A DNA stretch of 64,000 nucleotides from Skermanella stibiiresistens SB22 (GTDB taxonomy: Bacteria > Pseudomonadota > Alphaproteobacteria > Azospirillales > Azospirillaceae). Below, piece by piece: positions 27,972 to 36,260 of this stretch (within the stretch, counting starts at the first letter, position 1; every line of letters starts with the position of its first letter). The notes below the pieces were generated by a model. The model saw only the letters and a program-made list of their open reading frames with translations. It did not search any database and had not been told where the DNA came from. The position numbers were made by a program, and so were the translations under genes. The stretch is from positions 1 to 64,000 of the forward strand of contig NZ_AVFL01000012.1 of assembly GCF_000576635.1 (NCBI RefSeq), given 5' to 3'.

Positions 27972-29279
27972 TCAGAGACCTTGCGGTCCGATCATGATGC
28001 AGTCCTCGCCGGCCCGCGTCAGGCTGGCGCAGACGCTTCTGGCGGTCGCCTCGTCCAAGCCCATCAGGCGGGCGCGGAACAGCCGGCCGCCTCCCGTGGT
28101 GACCGGGATCATCTGCGGGTTGGCCGAGGCCAGTAGGGAAGGAAGCCGTCGACTGACGGAATCGAGCGCCCTGCGGCCCGCCGCGGCGTCGCCGAACGCC
28201 CCAACCTGGATGCCCCATGGACCAACCGCGGACTTGGCGGCGGGCCCAGAGGCGGGCTTGTCGGTGGGCAATCCCAGAGCGGTGTCGGTGCTCACATCCG
28301 ATGAGGCGGTCACGGTCGCGGCCAGGGTCGCGAGGTCGGAACTGTCCACCACCTCCTCCAGGCTGGCGACCTCCACCGCGGAAGCATCGACGTAGTCGGG
28401 CTTGCGGTTCGGCGTGGCCGGCGCGCGGAGCGACGCCATCAGCGGTGCCGCCCGCGCTTTTGGCGTGCGCGGGGTGGCGAATCCCTGGTCCAGCAGTTCC
28501 GCGAGGTGGGCGTCGCGCCAAGCCGGCGTGTCACCGCCCATGACCACGGCGATCAGCCGCCGTCCCTGTCGTACCGCCGAGGCGGCGAGATTGAAGCCGG
28601 ACGCGCGGATGTAGCCGGTCTTCAGCCCGTCCATGCCGTCATAACTCGCCATCAGCCGGTTATGGTTGGGGTACTCGATGCCGCGATAGGTGAAGCTGGC
28701 GCGACTGAAATACGGGTAGTATTTGGGGAAGTCGCGGATCAGCGCCGTCGCCAGCGTGGCGACGTCGCGCGCGGTGGAAACCTGCCGCTCATCCGGCAGT
28801 CCCGATGGATTTCGGTATTGGGTGCGCGCCATGCCGAGGCGGCGGGCCTTCTGGTTCATCATGGTGGCGAAACGGCCTTCGGACCCACCGATGCCTTCGG
28901 CCAGGACCATGGCGGCGTCGTTGGCCGACTTGGTCACCAGCCCGAGGATGGCGTGCTCGACCTTGATCCGCTGACCCGCCTTGAGGTTCAGCTTGGTCGG
29001 CGGCTGGGACGCCGCCTTCCGTGACACGGTCAGGCTCTGCCCCAGCTTGATCCGCTTCTTCTCCAGCGCCTCGAAGGTCAGGTAGAGCGTCATCATCTTG
29101 GTGAGGGACGCGGGGTATTTGGGATCGTCGGCGTTGGCGCGGTAGAGGACCTCGCCGGTGCCGGCGTCGATCACGATTGACGCGTATTTCGACTGGGCGA
29201 ACGCCGGACCCGTCACGACGAGCGAGAGGATCAGTAAGACGGCGGCGACCAAACCCGGTCGGCGGGGCGGATGAGACAC
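27972..29279 (-). CDS. D-alanyl-D-alanine carboxypeptidase (PBP5/6 type) with C-terminal SPOR domain
   Basis: 435 residues from GTG 29279, which has GAGGG 7 bases upstream and starts just before the signal peptide (LVAAVLLILSLVVTGPAFA); the open frame runs 45 codons further up without signal features. Penicillin-binding motifs are Ser58-x-x-Lys61 (SLTK), Ser118-Ala-Asn120 and Lys220-Thr-Gly222. The C-terminal 75 residues form a SPOR domain that binds denuded septal peptidoglycan. It trims pentapeptides in the periplasm; the SPOR tail in place of the usual PBP5 C-terminal region suggests targeting to the division site. Confidence 0.92.
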   Translation of the reverse strand: MSHPPRRPGLVAAVLLILSLVVTGPAFAQSKYASIVIDAGTGEVLYRANADDPKYPASLTKMMTLYLTFEALEKKRIKLGQSLTVSRKAASQPPTKLNLKAGQRIKVEHAILGLVTKSANDAAMVLAEGIGGSEGRFATMMNQKARRLGMARTQYRNPSGLPDERQVSTARDVATLATALIRDFPKYYPYFSRASFTYRGIEYPNHNRLMASYDGMDGLKTGYIRASGFNLAASAVRQGRRLIAVVMGGDTPAWRDAHLAELLDQGFATPRTPKARAAPLMASLRAPATPNRKPDYVDASAVEVASLEEVVDSSDLATLAATVTASSDVSTDTALGLPTDKPASGPAAKSAVGPWGIQVGAFGDAAAGRRALDSVSRRLPSLLASANPQMIPVTTGGGRLFRARLMGLDEATARSVCASLTRAGEDCIMIGPQGL

Positions 29280-29480
29280 GGCGGAGCCCTCGACACACCT
29301 TTTGAACAAGACTTTGGCGGGATCGTAAGTTCGTGCTGAATCAATGTCTACCACCCATTCGTTAAGAGTGGGTATTGGCGGTGGCGGCAAGTCATTCCCG
29401 AACGGATGAGGCAATGGCGCACCGGAAGATTGTCCGTCGCTTATCTCGTCGTCTGAATGTGATGATGGTATATTGATTGA

Positions 29481-30047
29481 ATGCGCCTGATATCGTTCGG
29501 TCCAGCCGCCATGGCGGTTCTTTTATTGTCCGGTTGTGCCTCGTTCGGCGGATCCGCCGGGGATGTCGGGGCCGGGAAACTCACGTGGTTCAGCTACGTC
29601 AATGGCGAGGATCTGCGGGCGCAATGCTCGGCGGATGGACCCGACCGCTACCGGCTGATCCACAACGCCAAGCCACTCGGCCAGCTCAGGACCTACGAGG
29701 TCCACGGCCAGGGTGACGGGGAGGGAGGTCAAGGAGGCTCGGGAGGCGCCGTGGTCGAGGCGCGCGAGATCGCCGCCGCCGACCTGTCCCGCCAGCATCC
29801 CGAGGATGCACTGGAGGGGGGTGGGAGTGGGCCGTCCCGCCTGATCCTGTCGGCCGAGCAGTTCCAGTGGCTGATCCGCGGCCTCAGCGACAGCGGCGTG
29901 TTCGACGCGCCGCTGGACGGCTTCCACCTGCGGTCCGATGGCGTGTTCTGGTTGGCCAGCGGCTGCCATGACGGAGCCTACTTCCTGACGGCCTTCTCGA
30001 ACCCCTCCGAGAGGTTCGAGAGCATCGGGGGCCGGCTGACGCGTTGA
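29481..30047 (+). CDS. Hypothetical lipoprotein
   Basis: 188 residues with a lipoprotein signal peptide: MRLISF then a hydrophobic run ending LLLSGC, so Cys19 would be the lipidated residue. The mature part is acidic with a Gly-rich stretch (GDGEGGQGGSGGA) and two more Cys. The family is not recognised. The start ATG at 29481 lies just downstream of an AT-rich segment (29455-29480) that could serve as promoter. Confidence 0.75.
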   Translation: MRLISFGPAAMAVLLLSGCASFGGSAGDVGAGKLTWFSYVNGEDLRAQCSADGPDRYRLIHNAKPLGQLRTYEVHGQGDGEGGQGGSGGAVVEAREIAAADLSRQHPEDALEGGGSGPSRLILSAEQFQWLIRGLSDSGVFDAPLDGFHLRSDGVFWLASGCHDGAYFLTAFSNPSERFESIGGRLTR

Positions 30048-30062
30048 GTTGTTCCTGACGGA

Positions 30063-30830
30063 CTATTTGACGTCGTCGCGGCCGACCACCGCCAGTGACG
30101 GCTGGGCCGAGGGAAGCAGCGTCTCGATCCACGGGCCATCGGGCATGCGCTGGGCCAGATCGGTCAGGTTGCGGTTCCACCACTGACGCTGATCCACCAG
30201 ATCGTCGTAATCGAATTGGGCCTGACGCCACTGGCTGTCGCTGTTGGTCATCGCCACCATGTCGATCGGGAACCCGACATCCGCCGAGCTGAAGCGGGTC
30301 GAGTCGAACGACAGGTAGGCCAGCTTCAACGCCGTCTGCATCGAAGTGTCGTAGCGCAGCGCCCGGTCCAGGATCGGCTTGCCATAGGCGGTGGCCCCGA
30401 TCGAGAGATAGGGCGTGCGCTCGTCGACTTCGATCCAGTTGCCTTCGGGATAGACCAGGAACATGGTCGGCTCGCGGTCGTCGGACAGGCGGCCGCCGAT
30501 GATGGCGTGCAGATTAAAGGTCAGCTTGCTGTCCTCCAAGGCCTCCTTGTCCTCCTCCGCCACCTGCCGCAGGCACTTGGTGAAGGCGCCGACCGCGTCG
30601 AGCATGCTGGCGAAGCTCTCGGTCGGACGCTTCGCCATGTCGCGGCGGAGATACGCCAGCGTCTTGTCACGGACGCTGCGCAAGCCCGAGTTCATGATGA
30701 AGAAGCGGTGAGATCCCGATCCCATGATCGTGACCTTGCGGGCCGCCGACAGTTGCGAGCCGCTGGTGATGCGGCCGTCGGACAGGCCGATCAGCCCATC
30801 GCGTGTCTTGATGCCGAGGCAATAGGTCAT
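30063..30830 (-). CDS. Anbu-type proteasome-related peptidase
   Basis: 255 residues from the ATG at 30830, giving MTYCLGIKT. This is the expected Anbu start, where Thr2 becomes the N-terminal nucleophile; Asp18 (LSDGR) and Lys32 fit the proteasome-type catalytic Asp and Lys. An upstream in-frame ATG (30872) would add 14 residues and hide the Thr, so it is not chosen. Anbu subunits assemble into ring or helical oligomers; substrates are unknown. The usual partners (alpha-E, ATP-grasp and transglutaminase genes) are not adjacent here. Confidence 0.88.
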   Translation of the reverse strand: MTYCLGIKTRDGLIGLSDGRITSGSQLSAARKVTIMGSGSHRFFIMNSGLRSVRDKTLAYLRRDMAKRPTESFASMLDAVGAFTKCLRQVAEEDKEALEDSKLTFNLHAIIGGRLSDDREPTMFLVYPEGNWIEVDERTPYLSIGATAYGKPILDRALRYDTSMQTALKLAYLSFDSTRFSSADVGFPIDMVAMTNSDSQWRQAQFDYDDLVDQRQWWNRNLTDLAQRMPDGPWIETLLPSAQPSLAVVGRDDVK

Positions 30831-30983
30831 TTCCGGTAAATCCAAAGGCGAAAAGGCGACACATTCTGTCATGCTGGCGAGGCGGCCACAAGCGCGGCAC
30901 CCCGCCAGGCGCGCACCATCGGCCCTTTTTGGTCAATACCCTGTTAAAGCGCGCCACCCCGGCCAGTGGCGGGCGGCTCAAAA

Positions 30984-31004
30984 TTATTGTGCACTGCACA
31001 ATAA
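30984..31004. promoter_or_regulatory. TGC-rich palindrome, probable PhaR operator 1
   Basis: TTATTGTGCA-C-TGCACAATAA: perfect 10-bp arms around one base. The TGCACTGCA core matches TGC-rich sites bound by the polyhydroxyalkanoate regulator PhaR in alphaproteobacteria. It lies just upstream of the phasin promoter's -35. Confidence 0.65.
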
Positions 31005-31007
31005 ACG

Positions 31008-31035
31008 TTGACGCGCCTCCGGAAATGCCTATAGT
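31008..31035 (+). promoter_or_regulatory. Sigma-70-type promoter of the phasin gene
   Basis: TTGACG (31008-31013) and TATAGT (31030-31035) are separated by 16 bases. They lie between two PhaR-like palindromes, the second of which would cover the transcription start. Confidence 0.65.
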
Positions 31036-31043
31036 AAGGGCAT

Positions 31044-31058
31044 TGCTGCACTGCAGCA
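31044..31058. promoter_or_regulatory. TGC-rich palindrome, probable PhaR operator 2
   Basis: TGCTGCA-C-TGCAGCA, perfect 7-bp arms; contains CTGC-N3-GCAG, the motif described for PhaR. It sits 9 bp after the -10 box, where a bound repressor would block initiation. Confidence 0.7.
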
Positions 31059-31154
31059 TGAAGGTGGGGGCGGCCTCTGGCAAGTCCCTGCGGGAAAACC
31101 TGCCGCGACCCTCCGACGGAGTTGGTGGCGGCGACCAACCGGAAGGAAGTTCAC

Positions 31155-31583
31155 ATGGCCACCACTCCGAATTACGCGCAGTTCGCCACCGCCTCCAAGC
31201 AGCAGGTCGAGAAGGCCACCGCCCAGTTCACCAAAAGCGTCGAGGACTACACCTCGTTCAGCAAGGCCAATGTCGACGCGATGGTCCAGGCCGGCACCGT
31301 CCTGGCGAAGGGCTTCGAGGAGTTGGGCAAGCGCGCCCTGGCGTATTCGCAGTCCTCGCTGGAGAGCGGCGCCGCCGCCAGCAAGGCGGTCCTGGGTGTC
31401 AAGACCGTCCGCGATCTGGTCGATCTGCAGTCCAGCTTCACCAAGGCGCAACTCGACAGCGCGCTGGCCGAGACCGCCAAGGTGTCCGAGCTGTCGGTCA
31501 AGGTCGCCAACGAGGCGTTCAAACCGATCAACGCCCGTCTGAACGCGACCATGGAAAAGCTGTCCAAGCCGCTGGCCGCCTGA
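31155..31583 (+). CDS. Phasin family protein
   Basis: 142 residues, a small helical amphipathic protein that coats polyhydroxyalkanoate granules. Phasin-typical features are the N-terminal NYAQFATASKQQVEKATAQF and the Ala/Lys/Val-rich helices through the middle. The ATG at 31155 has GGAAGGAAG 6-14 bases before it. PhaR-like operators flank its promoter, consistent with release of repression when PHA granules capture PhaR. A strong hairpin follows the gene. Confidence 0.92.
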   Translation: MATTPNYAQFATASKQQVEKATAQFTKSVEDYTSFSKANVDAMVQAGTVLAKGFEELGKRALAYSQSSLESGAAASKAVLGVKTVRDLVDLQSSFTKAQLDSALAETAKVSELSVKVANEAFKPINARLNATMEKLSKPLAA

Positions 31584-31644
31584 GGCGGGGCGGGATGAGG
31601 TGTCGCTGGGGAAACCCCGCGTCGCGCCTCGCCAGCCGATCCTG

Positions 31645-31677
31645 ACGGCCCGGCGGTCATTTGGACCGCCGGGCCGT
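31645..31677 (+). terminator. Hairpin terminator after the phasin gene
   Basis: Perfect 14-bp arms (31645-31658 and 31664-31677) around ATTTG, core GGCCCGGCGGTC. The T-run after it is weak. Confidence 0.65.
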
Positions 31678-31853
31678 TGCCGTTTGGAGCCGTCCGGCAT
31701 GTCGATTGTTGCGCGAGAATGGGTCGTCCAAAACAATTCTTTGGAATAGCGGTCCCAGAAGCGACTTTGGCGCAAGACGCCTCTTCCAAGCGCCTCCGGA
31801 AATCTCATATGATTGTCGGAGGATGTCCATCGCGATGATTGCTTATATTGCCC

Positions 31854-32180
31854 ATGGCCGACAGCGACAAGCACGGGGACGAGGGGTCCGTGACGGGAGT
31901 GGTCGTCAAGGCCAAGCCCAAAACGAAAAAGCCCTCAATGTACAAGGTTCTGATGCTGAACGACGACTACACTCCAATGGAGTTCGTTGTTCTGGTGTTG
32001 GAGCGTTTCTTCAGCAAGAACCGCGAAGAAGCGACGCGCATCATGATGCACGTGCATCGGCGTGGCGTTGGGATATGCGGGGTCTTCACATACGAGGTAG
32101 CCGAAACGAAGGTCACCCAGGTGATGGACTTCGCACGCCAACACCAGCATCCTTTGCAATGCACTCTGGAGAAGGATTAG
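31854..32180 (+). CDS. clpS: ATP-dependent Clp protease adaptor ClpS
   Basis: 108 residues. It hands N-degron substrates to ClpAP. The conserved core [20 protein letters not shown] contains the Asn-Asp pair that holds the substrate's N-terminal residue, and [21 protein letters not shown] is the family's second block. The ATG at 31854 gives the usual short acidic/basic tail ahead of the core. It lies 6 bp before clpA, the standard arrangement. Confidence 0.95.
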   Translation: MADSDKHGDEGSVTGVVVKAKPKTKKPSMYKVLMLNDDYTPMEFVVLVLERFFSKNREEATRIMMHVHRRGVGICGVFTYEVAETKVTQVMDFARQHQHPLQCTLEKD

Positions 32181-32186
32181 CCCGGC

Positions 32187-34487
32187 ATGCTCTCGCGTAA
32201 TCTCGAGCAATCGCTGCACCGAGCCTTAGCCTACGCCAACGAGCGCCGCCACGAATACGCCACGCTTGAGCATTTGCTACTGGCACTTACGGAGGATCAG
32301 GACGCGGTAGCCGTCCTGAGGGCATGCGGCGTCAACCTCGACAAGCTACGCTCGGAGCTTGGCGAGTATCTCGACAACGAACTATCCAACCTGATCACCA
32401 ACCGTCCCGAGGACGCGAAGCCGACCGCCGGCTTCCAGCGGGTGCTCCAAAGGGCGGCGATCCACGTACAAAGTTCCGGCCGCGAGGAAGTGACGGGAGC
32501 GAATGTGCTGGTGGCGCTGTTCTCTGAACGCGAGAGCCATGCGGTCTATTACCTGCAAGAGCAGGAGATGACGCGGTTCGACGCGGTGAACTACATCTCT
32601 CACGGGATCGCGAAGGCGCCGGGCCGCAACGAGACGAAGCGGGTATCGGGAGCTGACGACGACGCTGCGGCGGAGAAGGTCGTGAAGAAAGGCACTGAAG
32701 CTCTCGAGGCATATTGCGTCAACCTTAACAAGAAGGCGGCCAGCGGAAAGATCGATCCGCTGATCGGACGGGAGCAGGAGGTCGAACGGACCATCCAGAT
32801 CCTGTGCCGCCGCTCCAAGAACAACCCGCTGTATGTGGGTGACCCCGGTGTCGGCAAGACCGCCATCGCCGAGGGCCTCGCACGCCGTATCGTTCACGGT
32901 GAAGTGCCGGATGTCCTGGAGAACGCGACCATCTTCTCGCTCGACATGGGATCGTTGCTGGCCGGGACCCGGTACCGCGGCGATTTCGAGGAAAGGCTGA
33001 AAGCGGTGTTGTCGGAGCTGGAGGCGCTGGAAGGCTCCATCCTGTTCATCGACGAGATCCATACCGTGATCGGAGCCGGTGCGACTTCGGGTGGCGCCAT
33101 GGACGCGTCGAACCTGCTGAAGCCCGCTCTCGCGAGCGGCGCCCTGCGGTGCGTCGGGTCGACCACCTACAAGGAATACCGCAACTACTTCGAGAAGGAC
33201 CGGGCCCTGGTCCGGCGCTTCCAGAAGATCGACGTCGCGGAACCCTCGATCGAGGATGCGGTCAAGATCCTGCGTGGCCTGAAGCCCTACTACGAGAAGT
33301 ATCACCGGATTCGGTATACGAACGAGGCGATCCGCTCGGCGGTGGAGTTGTCGGCGCGCTACATCAGCGACCGCAAGCTGCCGGACAAGGCGATCGACAT
33401 CATCGACGAGGTCGGCGCCGCCCAGATGCTGGTTCCCGAGTCGCGGCGCAAGAAGACCATCTCGGTCAAGGATGTCGAGGCGGTGGTCGCAAAGATCGCC
33501 CGCATCCCGCCGAAGAGCGTGTCGCGCGACGACCGCGAGGTCCTGCTGAACCTGGAACGCGACCTGCGCACCATGGTGTTCGGTCAGGACAAGGCGATCG
33601 AGGCGTTGTCATCGGCGATCAAGCTGGCCCGCGCGGGCCTGCGCGATCCGGAGAAGCCGATCGGCAACTATCTGTTCAGCGGTCCGACCGGCGTCGGCAA
33701 GACCGAGGCGGCCCGTCAGCTCAGCCTCACCCTGGGCATCGAGCTGATCCGTTTCGACATGTCGGAGTATATGGAGCGGCATACGGTGTCGCGTCTGATC
33801 GGCGCCCCTCCCGGATATGTCGGGTTCGACCAGGGTGGATTGCTGACCGACGCGATCGACCAGCATCCGCACGCGGTCCTGCTGCTCGACGAGATCGAAA
33901 AGGCCCATCCGGATCTGTTCAACATCTTGCTGCAGGTGATGGACCACGGCAAGCTGACCGACCACAACGGCAAGACGGTCGACTTCCGCAACGTGATCCT
34001 GATCATGACCACGAACGCGGGCGCCTCCGACATGGCCAAGCCGGCGATCGGGTTCGAGCGGGCGGCGCGCGTCGGGGAGGACATGGAGGCGATCAACCGC
34101 ATGTTCACTCCGGAGTTCCGCAACCGACTCGACGCGATCATCCCGTTCTCGGCGCTGTCGCAGGAGGTCATCGGCCAGGTGGTCGACAAGTTCGTCATCC
34201 AGTTGGAGGCGCAGCTCACCGACCGCGGCGTGACGATCGACCTGACCGACGCCGCCCGCGAATGGCTTGGCAAGAAGGGCTACGACCCGCTCTATGGCGC
34301 GAGGCCGCTGGGCCGCGTGATCCAGGAGAACATCAAGAAGCCGCTCGCCGAGGAACTGCTGTTCGGCAAGCTCGCCAAGGGCGGCACCGTCAAGGTGTCG
34401 GTCGCGGATGATAAGCTGATCTTCACCTATCCGGATCCGCCGCCGACGGATCACGAAGAGGAGAAGGTCCCCGAGATGGTGGACTGA
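32187..34487 (+). CDS. clpA: ATP-dependent Clp protease ATP-binding subunit ClpA
   Basis: 766 residues. The N-terminal Clp_N repeat domain (1-140) binds ClpS; AAA+ module 1 has Walker A GDPGVGKT (218-225), and module 2 has GPTGVGKT near residue 499. ClpA unfolds proteins and feeds them into ClpP. Length and order match the family and no feature is missing. It is co-transcribed with clpS and followed by a textbook terminator. Confidence 0.97.
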   Translation: MLSRNLEQSLHRALAYANERRHEYATLEHLLLALTEDQDAVAVLRACGVNLDKLRSELGEYLDNELSNLITNRPEDAKPTAGFQRVLQRAAIHVQSSGREEVTGANVLVALFSERESHAVYYLQEQEMTRFDAVNYISHGIAKAPGRNETKRVSGADDDAAAEKVVKKGTEALEAYCVNLNKKAASGKIDPLIGREQEVERTIQILCRRSKNNPLYVGDPGVGKTAIAEGLARRIVHGEVPDVLENATIFSLDMGSLLAGTRYRGDFEERLKAVLSELEALEGSILFIDEIHTVIGAGATSGGAMDASNLLKPALASGALRCVGSTTYKEYRNYFEKDRALVRRFQKIDVAEPSIEDAVKILRGLKPYYEKYHRIRYTNEAIRSAVELSARYISDRKLPDKAIDIIDEVGAAQMLVPESRRKKTISVKDVEAVVAKIARIPPKSVSRDDREVLLNLERDLRTMVFGQDKAIEALSSAIKLARAGLRDPEKPIGNYLFSGPTGVGKTEAARQLSLTLGIELIRFDMSEYMERHTVSRLIGAPPGYVGFDQGGLLTDAIDQHPHAVLLLDEIEKAHPDLFNILLQVMDHGKLTDHNGKTVDFRNVILIMTTNAGASDMAKPAIGFERAARVGEDMEAINRMFTPEFRNRLDAIIPFSALSQEVIGQVVDKFVIQLEAQLTDRGVTIDLTDAAREWLGKKGYDPLYGARPLGRVIQENIKKPLAEELLFGKLAKGGTVKVSVADDKLIFTYPDPPPTDHEEEKVPEMVD

Positions 34488-34506
34488 CAAGTCGTGTTGG
34501 TGACGG

Positions 34507-34535
34507 ACGGGGCTCTTCGGAGCCCCGTTCTTTTT
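34507..34535 (+). terminator. Rho-independent terminator after clpA
   Basis: ACGGGGCTC-TTCG-GAGCCCCGT (perfect 9-bp stem with a stable TTCG loop), then TCTTTTT. Confidence 0.92.
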
Positions 34536-34613
34536 GTGGATCATCATGCCACATGACGGTTTTTTCGTGCCGTGCTATAGGACGGATACCCGTTACTGGT
34601 CGGATGTGGTCCC

Positions 34614-35129
34614 TTGGTACAACGCACCTACAAGCGCAGCGAAGTCGAAGGTCTCCTGCACGCGCTGGAACGACAGGCCCGCGAAGCTGGGAAGCTGGCG
34701 GCCGAGGCGCAGCGCGAGGCCGCCAACAACAGTTTCGTGGCATACCGGCATTTCCGCGAGAAGGTTGGCGAGTTCAAGGCTCTATGCATCCTGATCGAGG
34801 GCCGCCTGAAGCACATCGCCGACGGTAGGGCGGATGACCTCAAGACCGAATTCGAACGGATGGATATCCTGATGCTGGCCCTGCTGATCAAGGCCAGCAT
34901 GAAGTTCTTCTTCGTCCTGTCGGCCAACACCATCCTGCCGCTGGGGGCCCGGGAGATCTTCATCGCGGAACTGCACAGCCTATACGAGGCGCGCGAGAAA
35001 TTGCGCCGCCCCGACTATGTCAGCCGGTTGAGCACGGGCTTGGCCAACGATCTCGATACGGCGGAGGCGATCCTGGAAGAGATCATCGACAAGGCTCCCG
35101 GCCTGCTGAAGTTCGGCACCGCCCCTTGA
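34614..35129 (+). CDS. Hypothetical protein, helical
   Basis: 171 residues from TTG 34614, the only start that keeps the N-terminal RTYKRSEVEGLLHALERQ helix. The protein is mostly alpha-helical with one hydrophobic stretch (ILMLALLIKASMKFFFVLSA) that could be buried or membrane-peripheral. No known domain is recognised. It overlaps the CoA-transferase gene by one base (TGATG), so the two are translated together. The start codon and function are uncertain. Confidence 0.7.
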   Translation: MVQRTYKRSEVEGLLHALERQAREAGKLAAEAQREAANNSFVAYRHFREKVGEFKALCILIEGRLKHIADGRADDLKTEFERMDILMLALLIKASMKFFFVLSANTILPLGAREIFIAELHSLYEAREKLRRPDYVSRLSTGLANDLDTAEAILEEIIDKAPGLLKFGTAP

Positions 35130-36259
35130 TGGCGAACGCCACGGGTGCCGACGGTTTGCTGGCGGGTATCCGCGTTCTCGACCTGAGTCAGTACCTTCCC
35201 GGTCCCTTCGCCGCCCAGATGCTGGCGGACATGGGTGCCGATGTCGTCAAGGTGGAGCCTCCGGCGGGCGATCCGATGCGGCGGCTCGGCGGTGTGGACG
35301 GCGACGGTCTCGCTCCCGGCTACAAACTGGTCAACGCGGGCAAGACCGTCATCCGCCTGGACCTGAAAACGGTGGAGGACCGGAACGCGTTCGAGCGTCT
35401 GGTGGGCGGCGCGGACGTCCTGATCGAGAGTTATCGTCCAGGAACGCTCGACAAGCTTGGATTGCCGCGATCGAAGCTGGCGTCGCTGAACCCGGGGCTG
35501 ATCCATGTGGCGCTCTCCGGCTGGGGACAGGATGGGCCGTATCGCCTCCGCGCCGGACACGATCTCAACTACATGGCGCTGGGGGGAGGGTTGGCCTCGT
35601 CCGGCGTGACCGGCATGCCGGTGATGGCCCATCCCCCGGTCGCCGATCACGCGTCGGCCGTCCAGACGGTCGCGGCGGTGTCGGCGGCGCTGTTTCGCCG
35701 GGAGCGGACGGGGCAGGGTGCCTATCTCGACATCAGCCTGATGGAAACCGTGCTGGGCTGGCAGTCCTGGCCGCTCACCCTCGCCAACCGGGGAGCGACT
35801 CCACGGCCGGCCGGGGACTTGCTGACCGGCGGCGCCGCCTGCTATCAGATCTACCGCGCGTCGGATGGCCGCTTCGTCAGCTTGGGGGCCATCGAGGAAA
35901 AGTTCTGGGCGGCCTTCTGCGGCACGATGGGGCGGCCGGATTGGATCACGCGCCAGTTCGAACCGATGCCGCAGGATGAACTGATCGGCGAGGTCGCCGC
36001 CACGATCGCGGCATATCCGCTGGGTCATTGGACGGACGCGTTCGCGGAGATCGACTGCTGCTTCGAAGTCGTGGCCGACCTGACGGAGGTCGCGGCCCAT
36101 CCCCATGTCGCGGCGCGCGGCCAAGTCAAGGTTTCCGGCGGGAGCGATCCTTTGGTCGAAACCCTGTTCGGACTTCGGGTCGATGGTGCCGCACCGCCGG
36201 AACGCCGGCCGCTGGTGGAGTCCGACGCGGGTGCCGTGTCGCGGCGATGGAGCGTCTAG
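35129..36259 (+). CDS. CaiB/BaiF (class III) CoA-transferase, AMACR-like
   Basis: 376 residues. Opening LLAGIRVLDLSQYLPGPFAAQMLADMGADVVKVE is the family's CoA-binding start (shown here as ILLAGIRVLDLS-type), and GHDLNYMALGG holds the Asp that alpha-methylacyl-CoA racemases and CoA-transferases use. Members move CoA between carboxylic acids or epimerise 2-methylacyl-CoAs. The resemblance is closest to the racemase branch, but substrate cannot be fixed. Coupled to the preceding helical protein. Confidence 0.87.
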   Translation: MANATGADGLLAGIRVLDLSQYLPGPFAAQMLADMGADVVKVEPPAGDPMRRLGGVDGDGLAPGYKLVNAGKTVIRLDLKTVEDRNAFERLVGGADVLIESYRPGTLDKLGLPRSKLASLNPGLIHVALSGWGQDGPYRLRAGHDLNYMALGGGLASSGVTGMPVMAHPPVADHASAVQTVAAVSAALFRRERTGQGAYLDISLMETVLGWQSWPLTLANRGATPRPAGDLLTGGAACYQIYRASDGRFVSLGAIEEKFWAAFCGTMGRPDWITRQFEPMPQDELIGEVAATIAAYPLGHWTDAFAEIDCCFEVVADLTEVAAHPHVAARGQVKVSGGSDPLVETLFGLRVDGAAPPERRPLVESDAGAVSRRWSV

Positions 36260-36260
36260 C

